Part shown: in pieces, positions 42,873-51,900 of the stretch
Position numbering within the stretch: the first letter of the stretch is position 1
Layout of the letters: every line of letters begins with the position of its first letter
Assembly (NCBI RefSeq): GCF_004028635.1
Contig: NZ_RQJW01000003.1
Span: 1,054,001 to 1,118,000, forward strand
DNA length: 64,000 bases
Origin: Streptomyces cyaneus
GTDB taxonomy: Bacteria > Actinomycetota > Actinomycetes > Streptomycetales > Streptomycetaceae
Direction of reading: 5' to 3'
Notes under the pieces: generated by a model
Seen by the model: the letters and a program-made list of their open reading frames with translations, nothing else
The model's database searches: none
Told to the model about the DNA's origin: nothing
Position numbers and translations under genes: made by a program

Positions 42873-44024
42873 ATGGCCGTCCATCTCCACTGGTTCCTGC
42901 CGACCGGCGGCGACGGCCGCACCCTGGTGGACCGGCACGCCTACGGCCCCAACCAGGCCAGCAAACCGATCGGCGTACGCGCCCCCGACATCGACTACCT
43001 GGCCCAGATCGCCAAGGCCGCCGAGCGGTTGGGCTTCGAGGCGGTCCTCACCCCGACCGGTACCTGGTGCGAGGACGCCTGGCTGACCACCGTGGCCCTC
43101 GCCCAGCACACCGAACGCCTCAAGTTCCTGGTGGCGTTCCGGCCGGGCCTGATCTCTCCGACGCTCGCCGCGCAGATGGCGGCGACGTACCAGCGCGTCA
43201 CGCGCGGGCGGCTGCTGCTCAACGTCGTCACCGGCGGCGACTCGGCCGAGCAGCGTCGCTTCGGCGACCGTCTCGACCACGATCAGCGGTATGCGCGTAC
43301 GGACGAGTTCCTGTCCGTCGTACGCGGGGTGTGGCGCGGTGAGCCGTACGACTTCCGCGGCGCCCACTACCAGGTCGACGGCGGGCTGACCGCGCTGCCG
43401 CCGGATCCGTTGCCGCAGCTCTTCTTCGGTGGTTCGTCCCCGGCGGCCGGGCCGGTCGCGGCGCGGCATGCGGACGTGTATCTGACCTGGGGCGAACCGC
43501 CCGCGCAGGTCAAGGAGAAGATCGACTGGATCCGCTCGCTGGCCGAGCGGGAGGGCCGTACGGTCCGGTTCGGGATCCGGCTGCACACCATCTCCCGTGA
43601 CTCGTCCGCCGACGCCTGGTCGACCGCCCACCGGCTGCTCGACGACCTCGACGCGGACACGGTCGCGGCCGCGCAGGCGGCGCTCGGGCGCAGCGAGTCG
43701 GTGGGGCAGCAGCGCATGCTCGCCCTGCACGGCGGCTCCCGTGCCGATCTGGAGATCTACCCGAACCTCTGGGCGGGCGTCGGTCTGGTCCGGGGTGGTG
43801 CGGGGACCGCGCTGGTCGGGAGCCATGCCGAGGTCGCCGAGAGGATCGAGGAGTACCACGCGCTGGGCGTCGAGCACTTCGTGCTGTCCGGGTATCCGCA
43901 TCTGGAGGAGGCGTACTGGTTCGGGGAGGGGGTTATTCCCGAGCTGGCGGCGCGCGGTCTGCTCGACGGTACGGCGGCGGAGGCCGAGGCGGGTGTTCCG
44001 CTGCTCGTCGCGGGCGGGCGCTGA
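42873..44024 (+). CDS. ssuD: FMNH2-dependent alkanesulfonate monooxygenase
   Basis: The 383-residue protein is a luciferase-like flavin monooxygenase of the SsuD type (MAVHLHWFLPTGGDGRTL, LTPTGTWCEDAW, RLLLNVVTGGDSAEQRRFGD). It cleaves alkanesulfonates to aldehyde and sulfite with FMNH2 and O2. ATG at 42873 has GGAGGG about 10 nt upstream. The reductase gene ssuE is absent nearby, so FMNH2 must come from elsewhere. The sulfite formed feeds cysteine synthesis, consistent with the Cys-sensing leader. Confidence 0.93.
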   Translation: MAVHLHWFLPTGGDGRTLVDRHAYGPNQASKPIGVRAPDIDYLAQIAKAAERLGFEAVLTPTGTWCEDAWLTTVALAQHTERLKFLVAFRPGLISPTLAAQMAATYQRVTRGRLLLNVVTGGDSAEQRRFGDRLDHDQRYARTDEFLSVVRGVWRGEPYDFRGAHYQVDGGLTALPPDPLPQLFFGGSSPAAGPVAARHADVYLTWGEPPAQVKEKIDWIRSLAEREGRTVRFGIRLHTISRDSSADAWSTAHRLLDDLDADTVAAAQAALGRSESVGQQRMLALHGGSRADLEIYPNLWAGVGLVRGGAGTALVGSHAEVAERIEEYHALGVEHFVLSGYPHLEEAYWFGEGVIPELAARGLLDGTAAEAEAGVPLLVAGGR

Positions 44025-44102
44025 TCTCCGGGGGCGCAGGGACGTCGGGGACCTCGGCGACCTCGGGGGAAGATCCGCGCCCCCGAGGTGGTTAGTGGAA
44101 GC

Positions 44103-45197
44103 GTGAACAATACCGAGGTGGTCGCGGAAGTCGACGTGGTCGTCATAGGCGCTGGTCAGGCCGGACTGTCCAGCGCCTATCACCTGCGGCGCACCGGGTT
44201 CGAGCCGGACCGTGACTTCGTGGTGCTCGACCACTCCCCCGGCCCGGGCGGCGCCTGGCAGTTCCGGTGGGCCTCGCTGACGTACGGCAAGGTGCACGGG
44301 ATGCACGCGCTGCCCGGTATGGAGCTGACCGGCGCCGATCCCGAGCGGGCCTCGTCCGAGGTCATCGCCGAGTACTTCGACACCTACGAGCGGACCTTCG
44401 ACCTGCGGGTGCGGCGGCCCGTCGACGTGCGTGCCGTGCGCGAGGGCCCGGACGGGCGGCTGCTCGTCGAGACCTCGGCCGGGACCTGGTCGACGCGGGC
44501 GCTGATCAACGCGACCGGCACCTGGGACCGGCCGTTCTGGCCGCGTTACCCCGGTCAGGAGACGTTCCGGGGGCGGCAGTTGCACACCGCGCAGTACCCC
44601 GGGCCGGAGGAGTTCGCCGGGAAGCGGGTCGTCGTGGTGGGCGGGGGCGCCTCCGGCACCCAGCATCTACTGGAGATCGCCCGGTACGCGGCCGCCACGA
44701 CGTGGGTCACCCGGCGCCCGCCCGTGTTCCGCGAGGGCCCGTTCAGCGAGGATGTGGGCCGGGCGGCCGTCGCGCTCGTCGAGGAGCGAGTCCGGCAGGG
44801 CCTGCCGCCGAAGAGCGTCGTCTCCGTCACTGGGCTGCCCCTCAACGACGCCATCCGGCAGGGGCTCGCGGACGGGGTCCTGGACCGGCAGCCCATGTTC
44901 GACCGGATCACGCCGGACGGAGTGGAGTGGCGGGACGGGCGACGCAGTCGACACGTTGCCGCCGACGTCATCCTGTGGGCGACCGGTTTCCGGGCCGCCA
45001 TCGACCATCTGGCCCCGCTGCGCCTGCGTGAGCCGGGCGGTGGGATCCGGGTGGACGGGACGCGCGCGGTCGCCGACCCCCGCATCCACCTGGTCGGATA
45101 CGGCCCCTCCGCCAGCACGATCGGCGCCAACCGGGCCGGCCGCGCGGCCGTACGGGACATCAGGCGGTTGTTGACCGAGGAGCCGGTGGCGGCGTGA
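44103..45197 (+). CDS. FAD-dependent flavin monooxygenase-type oxidoreductase
   Basis: The 364-residue protein has two Rossmann motifs: VIGAGQAGLSSAYHLRR near the N terminus (FAD) and VVVVGGGASGTQHLLEI at about 180 (NADPH). The ATGFR stretch (LWATGFRAAI) is near 300. It belongs to the flavin-containing monooxygenase group, with relatives such as ArsO and putrescine-type enzymes. It lies 78 bp after ssuD in the same direction and could act on sulfur compounds, but substrate is unknown. GTG at 44103 and GTG at 44088 are both possible starts. Confidence 0.82.
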   Translation: MNNTEVVAEVDVVVIGAGQAGLSSAYHLRRTGFEPDRDFVVLDHSPGPGGAWQFRWASLTYGKVHGMHALPGMELTGADPERASSEVIAEYFDTYERTFDLRVRRPVDVRAVREGPDGRLLVETSAGTWSTRALINATGTWDRPFWPRYPGQETFRGRQLHTAQYPGPEEFAGKRVVVVGGGASGTQHLLEIARYAAATTWVTRRPPVFREGPFSEDVGRAAVALVEERVRQGLPPKSVVSVTGLPLNDAIRQGLADGVLDRQPMFDRITPDGVEWRDGRRSRHVAADVILWATGFRAAIDHLAPLRLREPGGGIRVDGTRAVADPRIHLVGYGPSASTIGANRAGRAAVRDIRRLLTEEPVAA

Positions 45198-45348
45198 CCT
45201 TCGGCGGTCGGTTCGGCCACCTTCGAGCCGGCCGCGACCGGCCTCGCTGCGGGGTGCCTGGCGACGGGCGGCGTGGCGGCTGGTAGCTACCGGCCGGCAA
45301 CCCCGAGCAGCTTGCGGCCCGGCGCGGTGGAGGTACGCCCCGTCACTG

Positions 45349-45376
45349 GCATGCCTGCCAGGCCCGGCAGGCATGC
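45349..45376. terminator. Perfect 11-bp hairpin between convergent genes
   Basis: GCATGCCTGCC (45349-45359) and GGCAGGCATGC (45366-45376) form a perfect stem with a 6-nt loop. It lies between the convergent oxidoreductase and MltG-like genes. There is no U-run; such U-less hairpins are common terminators in Streptomyces and could work in both directions. Confidence 0.7.
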
Positions 45377-45464
45377 GAGGCACGTACCCTCCGGCACCGG
45401 TCACCGTGACTCGTATCCCTCCGCAACCGGCCGACGCCCCGGCCGCCATCCGATGCCCCGAGCG

Positions 45465-46325
45465 TCACCTCGCCGGCTTCGGGCCGGCCGGGCTCGCCTT
45501 CTGCTGGGCGTTGAACTCCGCGACATTGCGCTGGTGTTCCGCGTAGTCGGCCGTGAAGCGGGTGTCGCCGGGCTTGACCGTGACGAAGTACAGCCAGTCG
45601 CCCGGGGCCGGGCTGATCGCGGCGCGCATCGCGTCCTCGCCGGGGTTGTCGATCGGCGTGGGCGGCAGGCCCATGCGCTGGTACGAGTTGTAGGGGCTCT
45701 CGATCCGCGTGTCGGCCTCGGTGGTTTTGATCGTGGAGCGGCCCAGCGCGTAGTTGATGGTGGAGTCCATCTGCAACGGCATCCCGCGTTCGAGCCGGTT
45801 GAAGACGACCCGGGCCACCTTGCCCATGTCGGCCTTGCTGCCGGCCTCGGCCTGGACGATGCTCGCGATGGTGACCGCCTGATAGACGTTCATGGCGTTG
45901 CGCTGGGCGCCGGCGGCGATCGGGGCGCCGCCGAACTTCTTGTTGGCGGTGTCGACCATGGCCGACAGCAGGGAGTCCGGCGTCGCCTTCGTACCGTTGT
46001 GCTCCAGTGGATACGTCGCCGGGAAGAGGTAGCCCTCGGGGTTGCCGTCGGCGTCGTTCGGGAGTTTGAGGTCGAGCTTGCCGAGGGACTTCTTGGTGGA
46101 CCCGGGCGGCAGGGCGAGGGCCTTGTCGACGGCCTCGTACACCTGGCTCGCGCGCCAGCCTTCCGGGATCACCAGCGAGGTGGGCCGCGCCGGCTCCTCC
46201 TCGCCGAGGATCAGCAGCGGCACCGCCACGGCGGCGCCGGCCACGACGGCACCGGCGGCGATGAGAGCGATACGGCCCCGGTGCGTCAGTCGAATCGTGT
46301 TCCGTGGCGGAGTGTTGAAGTGCAT
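45465..46325 (-). CDS. MltG/YceG-like endolytic transglycosylase paralogue
   Basis: The 286-residue protein has one N-terminal membrane segment (IALIAAGAVVAGAAVAVPLL) and a YceG-like domain. Landmarks are IPEGWRASQVYEAVDKAL, GYLFPATYPL, TIASIVQAEAG with the catalytic Glu, VFNRLERGMPLQMDST and SPYNSYQRMGLPPTPIDNPG. MltG cuts nascent glycan strands in peptidoglycan synthesis. It lacks the long cytoplasmic N terminus of the main Streptomyces MltG, so it is likely a paralogue. It lies 43 bp downstream of the ABC exporter gene. Confidence 0.9.
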   Translation of the reverse strand: MHFNTPPRNTIRLTHRGRIALIAAGAVVAGAAVAVPLLILGEEEPARPTSLVIPEGWRASQVYEAVDKALALPPGSTKKSLGKLDLKLPNDADGNPEGYLFPATYPLEHNGTKATPDSLLSAMVDTANKKFGGAPIAAGAQRNAMNVYQAVTIASIVQAEAGSKADMGKVARVVFNRLERGMPLQMDSTINYALGRSTIKTTEADTRIESPYNSYQRMGLPPTPIDNPGEDAMRAAISPAPGDWLYFVTVKPGDTRFTADYAEHQRNVAEFNAQQKASPAGPKPAR

Positions 46326-46368
46326 GCGGGCACGGTATCCCGCAAATACTTACAAACCCGACATAACG

Positions 46369-48171
46369 TCACGTCGTCGGCTCCAGTTGGGCGTCCCGGC
46401 GCACCAGCCCCGCATACCGCCCCTCCCGCTCCAACAGTTCCTCGTGCGTGCCCCGTTCGGCGACGCGCCCGGCGTCGAGGACCACGATCTGGTCGGCGCC
46501 CCGAATGGTGGACAGCCGGTGCGCGATGGTGAGGGTGGTGCGGTTGGCGGACAGCGCGTCGATGGCCTCCTGAACGGCGTGTTCGGTGCGGGTGTCCAGG
46601 GCGCTGGTCGCCTCGTCGAGGATGAGGACAGGCGGGTCGCGCAGGATCGTACGGGCGATGGCCAGGCGCTGTTTCTCACCGCCGGAGAAGCGGTGGCCGC
46701 GCTCGCCGACGATCGTGTCGTAGCCGTCGGGCAGGGCGGCGATGTGGTCGTGGATCTGCGCCGCCTCGGCCGCCGCGTGCAGCTCCTCGTCGGTGGCGTC
46801 CGGCTTGGCGAAGCGCAGGTTGTCGGCGACGGAGGCGTGGAAGAGGTACGTCTCCTGCGAGACGACGCCGACCGCGCGGGCGAGGGTGTCGAAGTCGAGG
46901 TCGCGCACGTCGACGCCGTCGAGGGTGACGCGGCCGCCCGTCACGTCGTAGAGCCGCGGCACGAGGTGGCCGAGCGTGGACTTACCGGCGCCGGTCGGGC
47001 CGACGACCGCGAGGCTGCCGCCCGCCGGGACGGTGAGGTCGATGCCGTCGAGGATCGGGCCGCTCTTGCCGTCGTACCGGAACTCGACGTTCTCGAAGCG
47101 GACCTCACCCTTGATGCCGTCGAGGTGGACGGCATCCTTCCGCTCGGTGATGTCGATGGGCAGGTCGAGATACTCGAAGATGCGCTGGAAGAGCGCGAGC
47201 GAGGCCTGGATCTGCACGCCGGTGGACAGCAGGCTGACGGCCGGGCGGAACAGGCCCTGCTGCAGCGAGACGAAGGCGACGATCGTGCCGATGGAGACCT
47301 GCGGGCCGCCGAGCTGGAGGGCCGTTCCCGCGGCCCAGTAGATGACGGCGGGCATGGCGGCCATGACGATGCCGATGACAGCCATGCGCCAGCGGCCGGC
47401 CATGTTCGACCGCACTTCCAGGTCGACCAGCCGCTCGGACTCGTCGGCGAAGGCCGTGGTGAGCGAGTCGGAGCGGCCCATCGTACGGCCGAGCAGGATG
47501 CCGCTGACCGAGAGTGACTCGGTGACCGTGGCGGCCATCGCGGCCATCTGCTTCTGGCGCTCGGTGGTGATCTTCTTGCGTTCCCTGCCGACGCGGCGGC
47601 TGATCCAGACGAAGACCGGGAGCAGGAGCAGCGAGACGACGGTCAGGCGCCAGTCGAGGGCGATCATCGCGATGATCGTGGCGACCACGCTGGTCAGGTT
47701 GGAGACCAGGGAGGTCGCGGTGGAGGTGACGGTGGCCTGCATGCCGCCGATGTCGTTGGCGATGCGGGACTGGACCTCGCCGGTGCGGGTGCGGGTGAAG
47801 AAGGCGAGCGACATGCGCTGGAGGCGGCCGTAGACGGCGGTGCGCAGGTCGTGCATGACGCGCTGGCCGACCGTCGTGGAGATGAGGGTCTGCAGCACGC
47901 CGAAGATGCTGGTGAGGACCGCGCTGAGGATCATGCCGAGCGCGAGCAGGGTGAGCAGGCCGGTGCGGCCCTCGGGGATCGCTACGTCGAGGATCGCCTT
48001 GAGGAGGAAGGGTGTGGCGACGCCGACCAGTGACGAGGCGCCGACAAGGAGGCCGACGACGGCCAGGCGTCCTCGGTAGGGACGGAAGAGTCGCAGGATG
48101 CGGCGCACCTGCCGGGGTTGTTCCTGCTCCGCGGCGGGTGGCGTCCAGGTGGGTTCGTTGTCGGGGTGCAT
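46369..48171 (-). CDS. ABC exporter, fused membrane and ATPase domains
   Basis: The 600-residue protein has a six-segment ABC membrane domain ([39 protein letters not shown]) and a C-terminal ATPase. The latter has Walker A [9 protein letters not shown], signature [16 protein letters not shown], Walker B [12 protein letters not shown] and H-loop IAHRL. It is a complete half-transporter likely to homodimerise. ATG at 48171 has AGGAG upstream. The divergent MarR gene and the shared palindrome at 48217-48241 suggest repression lifted by the exported drug. Substrate unknown. Confidence 0.92.
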   Translation of the reverse strand: [600 protein letters not shown]

Positions 48172-48216
48172 GGGCTCCTACGGGAGGTGTGGCGAAACGG
48201 ACTGACGGAGCTTAGC

Positions 48217-48241
48217 TCATTGTTACCTATGCTCACAATGA
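48217..48241. promoter_or_regulatory. MarR-type operator TCATTGT-N11-ACAATGA
   Basis: A perfect 7-bp inverted repeat with an 11-nt spacer lies between the divergent exporter and MarR genes. It is in the middle of a short AT-rich stretch, the usual place for both promoters. A further ACAAT/GTTGT half-site pair follows at once. MarR proteins bind such repeats and repress both genes. Confidence 0.75.
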
Positions 48242-48265
48242 ATGTTGTCCTGATATTGTTCCCGC

Positions 48266-48715
48266 ATGACCATGCCCGATCCCGACGGCCCGCTCGCCGA
48301 GCAGCTGCTGCGCTTCACCCGTCGGGTGCACCGGATCCAGAAACGGCACTTGCAGGAGTGCGGCCTGGGCGTCACCCCGGCCCAGTCCCGCCTGCTGCGC
48401 ACGCTCGCGCACTACGACTCGCCACCTCGCATGGCCGACCTCGCCGAGCGCCTGGAGGTGGTCCCGCGTGCCGTGACGACGCTGGTCGACGGGCTGGAGG
48501 CGAGCGGGAAGGTACGGCGGGCGCCGGATCCGACGAACCGGCGGGTGATCCGCATCGAGCTCACCGACGACGGGCGGGGGGCCCTGCGGGAACTGCACGG
48601 TGCGCGGCGGTCGGCGGCTCAGGAGATTCTGGCGCCGCTGACGGAGGAACAGCGCGAGGTGCTGGGCGAGTTGCTGGACACGCTGATCGACGGGGGCGCC
48701 GAGGGGCGCTGCTGA
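48266..48715 (+). CDS. MarR-family transcriptional regulator
   Basis: The 149-residue protein has the winged-helix MarR fold. Recognition helix and wing are RMADLAERLEVVPRAVTTLVDGLEASGKVRRAPDPTNRRVIRIELT. It binds DNA as a dimer and is probably inactivated by small ligands. It is divergent from the ABC exporter and most likely represses it and itself through the palindrome between them. ATG at 48266 begins MTMPDPDG; a second ATG two codons later is possible. Confidence 0.92.
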   Translation: MTMPDPDGPLAEQLLRFTRRVHRIQKRHLQECGLGVTPAQSRLLRTLAHYDSPPRMADLAERLEVVPRAVTTLVDGLEASGKVRRAPDPTNRRVIRIELTDDGRGALRELHGARRSAAQEILAPLTEEQREVLGELLDTLIDGGAEGRC

Positions 48716-48820
48716 GCGGCTGCTGAGCGGTCGGCACCGCCGGGACTGCCGAACCGTCTCCCGGGCCGTGTCCGGTCGGCTACGTTGAGCGAGCGAACGA
48801 GCATGTGTGGGGGAGGGCAT

Positions 48821-48949
48821 GTGGCGGTACCAGCTATGGCGCAGGTAGGCCCGGACGACGTACCGGCCGACTTGTCGGGGCCCGTCAAGGCGGGCCGGGC
48901 CGCGGACGCCGAGAGCAGCGCGGCGAACCCTGGCGAGCCCGCGAGCTGA
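48821..48949 (+). CDS. Small ORF upstream of the trypsin-nSTAND gene (uncertain)
   Basis: A 42-codon frame begins at GTG 48821 with GGGAGGG upstream and ends 12 nt before the large gene. The predicted peptide is Ala/Gly/Pro/Asp-rich (DDVPADLSGPVKAGRAADAE). Trypsin-nSTAND genes often follow a small partner (trypco-type) gene, but I do not see that family here. It may be a degenerate partner or non-coding. Confidence 0.35.
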   Translation: MAVPAMAQVGPDDVPADLSGPVKAGRAADAESSAANPGEPAS

Positions 48950-48961
48950 GGCCGGGCGACC

Positions 48962-51900
48962 GTGCTGACGCAACCGGGCGGCGGGCAGGAGGCGCGGCAG
49001 TCGCCCGGCCCAGCGGACGCGGCCGCCGTCGCGCAGATCCTCGCACCGGACGGCGCCGTGGCGGGGGCGGGATTCCTGGCCGGCGACGGCCTGCTGCTCA
49101 CCTGTGCGCACGTCCTTCAGGGGGCGGGTCACGGCCCGGGGGACGCCGTCCGGATGCGCTTTCCGCAGGCCGAGGACGCGCCGCAGGCCATCGGGACGGT
49201 CCTCGCCGAGCAGTGGCGGGACCCGGACGGCGACGACATCGCCGTCGTCCTGCTGGGTGAGACACCCCCCGGCCTTCCCGTGCTCGCTGTCGGATCCGCC
49301 GAGGGCTTCGCCGGTCAGCGGGTGCGGTCGTTCGGCTTTCCTGCCCAGGCACCTGACGACGGCCGCTACGGAACGGGCACGGTGCAGGGTTACCTGAATG
49401 CCGACGGTCGCGTACTCCTGCAGTTGGACGCTGCGAACTCACTGGCCCAGGGGTTCAGTGGCGGACCGATCCTGGACGAGGAATCCGGGCTCGTGATCGG
49501 CATGGTCACCGCGATCACCGCCCCCGACCGTCACCAACGCGGCGTGAACATCGCGTATGTGACGCCGGGTGAGACGCTCCGCGCCCGCTGCCCCGCTCTC
49601 GCCGCCCAGGACACCTGTCCCTATCTGGACCTCAAACCGTTCGGCAAGGAGCACAGTCACTGGTTCCACGGCCGTGACACGGCGCGGGACAAGGTGCTCA
49701 CGGAGCTGAGGCGGCGCCGGGGCGTCCTGCTGCAGGGGCCCTCCGGTTCCGGCAAGTCGTCCCTGGTGCAGGCAGGCGTACGCCCCGAGTTGCCGGACGG
49801 CTGGCTCACCTGCACCGCACGGGCCGGTCAGGACTGGGCCGGTGGCCTGGAACGGGAGGGACTGCCGGGGGTCCGTGCCGACGGGCTGCTCACCGCCGTC
49901 CGGCGACGGCTGGCGGACGAGCCGGACAACGTCCGTCTGCTGCTGGTCTTCGACCAGTTCGAGGAACTGCTCACCACGGCGGGTGCCGGTGCCGAGCTGC
50001 CCGCCCACAGCGTGGACGCGCTCCGGCAACTCACCGAGGTCATCCGCTCCTACGAGTCGGTCGTGGTGCTTCTGGTCATGCGTGTCGACTTCTACCACCG
50101 ACTGCATACGCTCGCGCCGGAGCTGCTGGAGGCCGTCAAGCAGGGGCAGATCGACCTCTTCTCCACACTGGACGCCGAGGAACTGCGCGCCATCGTCACC
50201 AAGCCCGCCCACAGTGTCGGCCTGCGTTTCGAGGAGGGCCTGCCGGAAGCGATCGTCGCCGAGGCGCTGGCCGCGGGTCGTCGCGGTGCCGCGGACGGCA
50301 GGGCCGAGGTCTCCTTGCTGCCGTTGCTCGAGAAGACCCTGACGCTGCTGTGGGAGAACCGCGGCGACAACCGGCTGACCCACGAGGCGTACGAGAGGAT
50401 CGGCGGGCTCGGGGGAAGCCTGAACGGATCGTACGAGCGGGCCTTCCGGGAACTCGGCCCCGGTCGGCGGCCGGTTGCCGAGCGCATCCTCAGTGCCCTC
50501 GTCCGGCACGACGAGACGGGGCAGACCGATGATGTCCGCCAGGCCCGCTCGGTCGAGGACCTGCGCGATCTGACCGAGGACTCGGCCTTCGACGAGGTCC
50601 TGGCCGTTCTCGCCCGCCACCGGCTCGTCATCACGCACACTCCGCCGGGCGGCAGGTACAAGGGCCGGCCGACGGTCGAGCTGGTCCATGAGTACCTCAT
50701 CGGCACCTGGGACGACTTGAGGGCGTGGGTGCGACGGGACGGACCGTTCGATGCCTGGCTCCGCCGGGTCGAGTCTCAGCAGCGGACCTGGGAGGCGACG
50801 CAGAGCAACGATGATCTCCTTCAGCGCTCCGATCTGAACGCCACGCTCGACTGGGCCGCTCAGAAGCGCGCCCTGCCTCCCCACGTCAGGGAGTTCCTCC
50901 GGCGCAGCGACGACCACCACAAGGAGCGCGAGCGGCGCAGTCGGCGGTTTCGTCGCGGGGCCTTCACGGCGCTGTCCCTGATGGCTGTCCTTCTGCTGAT
51001 CGCCGCCGCCCTCGCCTTCGCCTACGCGAAGCGAGAGGAACAGGCCAAACGAGACGTGGAGGAGCGGGAGTTGATCGCCACGGCGGAGGGACTCGCCGCG
51101 CAGGCCGAGCAACTGCGCGAGAGTGACCCGCGGTTGGCCCTGCAGGTGGGTATGGCCGCCGATCAGCTGCACAGCACCGCCAAGGTGCGAGCAAGTCTGG
51201 TCAAGACGCTGGGCACCACCAGGCTGGCCGCGACCTTCTCGGGTGAGGGCGTCGGTTTCGCGGACGACGCCGGCGACCGCCTCCTCGTCCAGGTCGCCAA
51301 GGCCGAAGCGGAGGGCCAACTCCTGGACGTGCACGCCGTCGGTGGAACCCGTCCGGGGCGGTTGCTGCGGCGCCAGGACATCGGGGCGGCGGTCGCCCTC
51401 AGTCCCGACGGGAAGTTGCTGGCCACCGTCGATGAGGACATGCGGGTGCGGGTGCGCGCAGTGGGTGCTCAGGACGCGGCCGAGGCAACCGTGTCGCCGG
51501 CGTTCGGTACGAACGAGCTGATGACCGGCGCGGAGTTCGGCGCGGACGGCAGACGTCTGGTCCTCAGCCACATGGACGGCACGGTGACGCTGTGGGACAC
51601 CTCCCGGCCTTCCCGGCCGACGGCGGTCGGTGCGCCCCTCCGCGTGCGGCCGAAGCTTGATGCGGACGCCCCGTCCGAGTGGGCCGCCCCTCCGGCGGTC
51701 TCGCCGGACGGCCGCCTGATCGCGGTGGCCGTCGACCGCGCGGTCACCGTCTGGAGCGCCGGCGCCCCGCGGCGCGAGGTGACACGCCTGCGCCTGCCGT
51801 CGCTCAAGTCCGAAGCGTTCTCCGACCCGTACGCGATCTCCCAGGTGTCCTTCAGCCCGGACGGGCGGACCATCGCCGCGGCCGCGGTCGGCGGAGTGGT

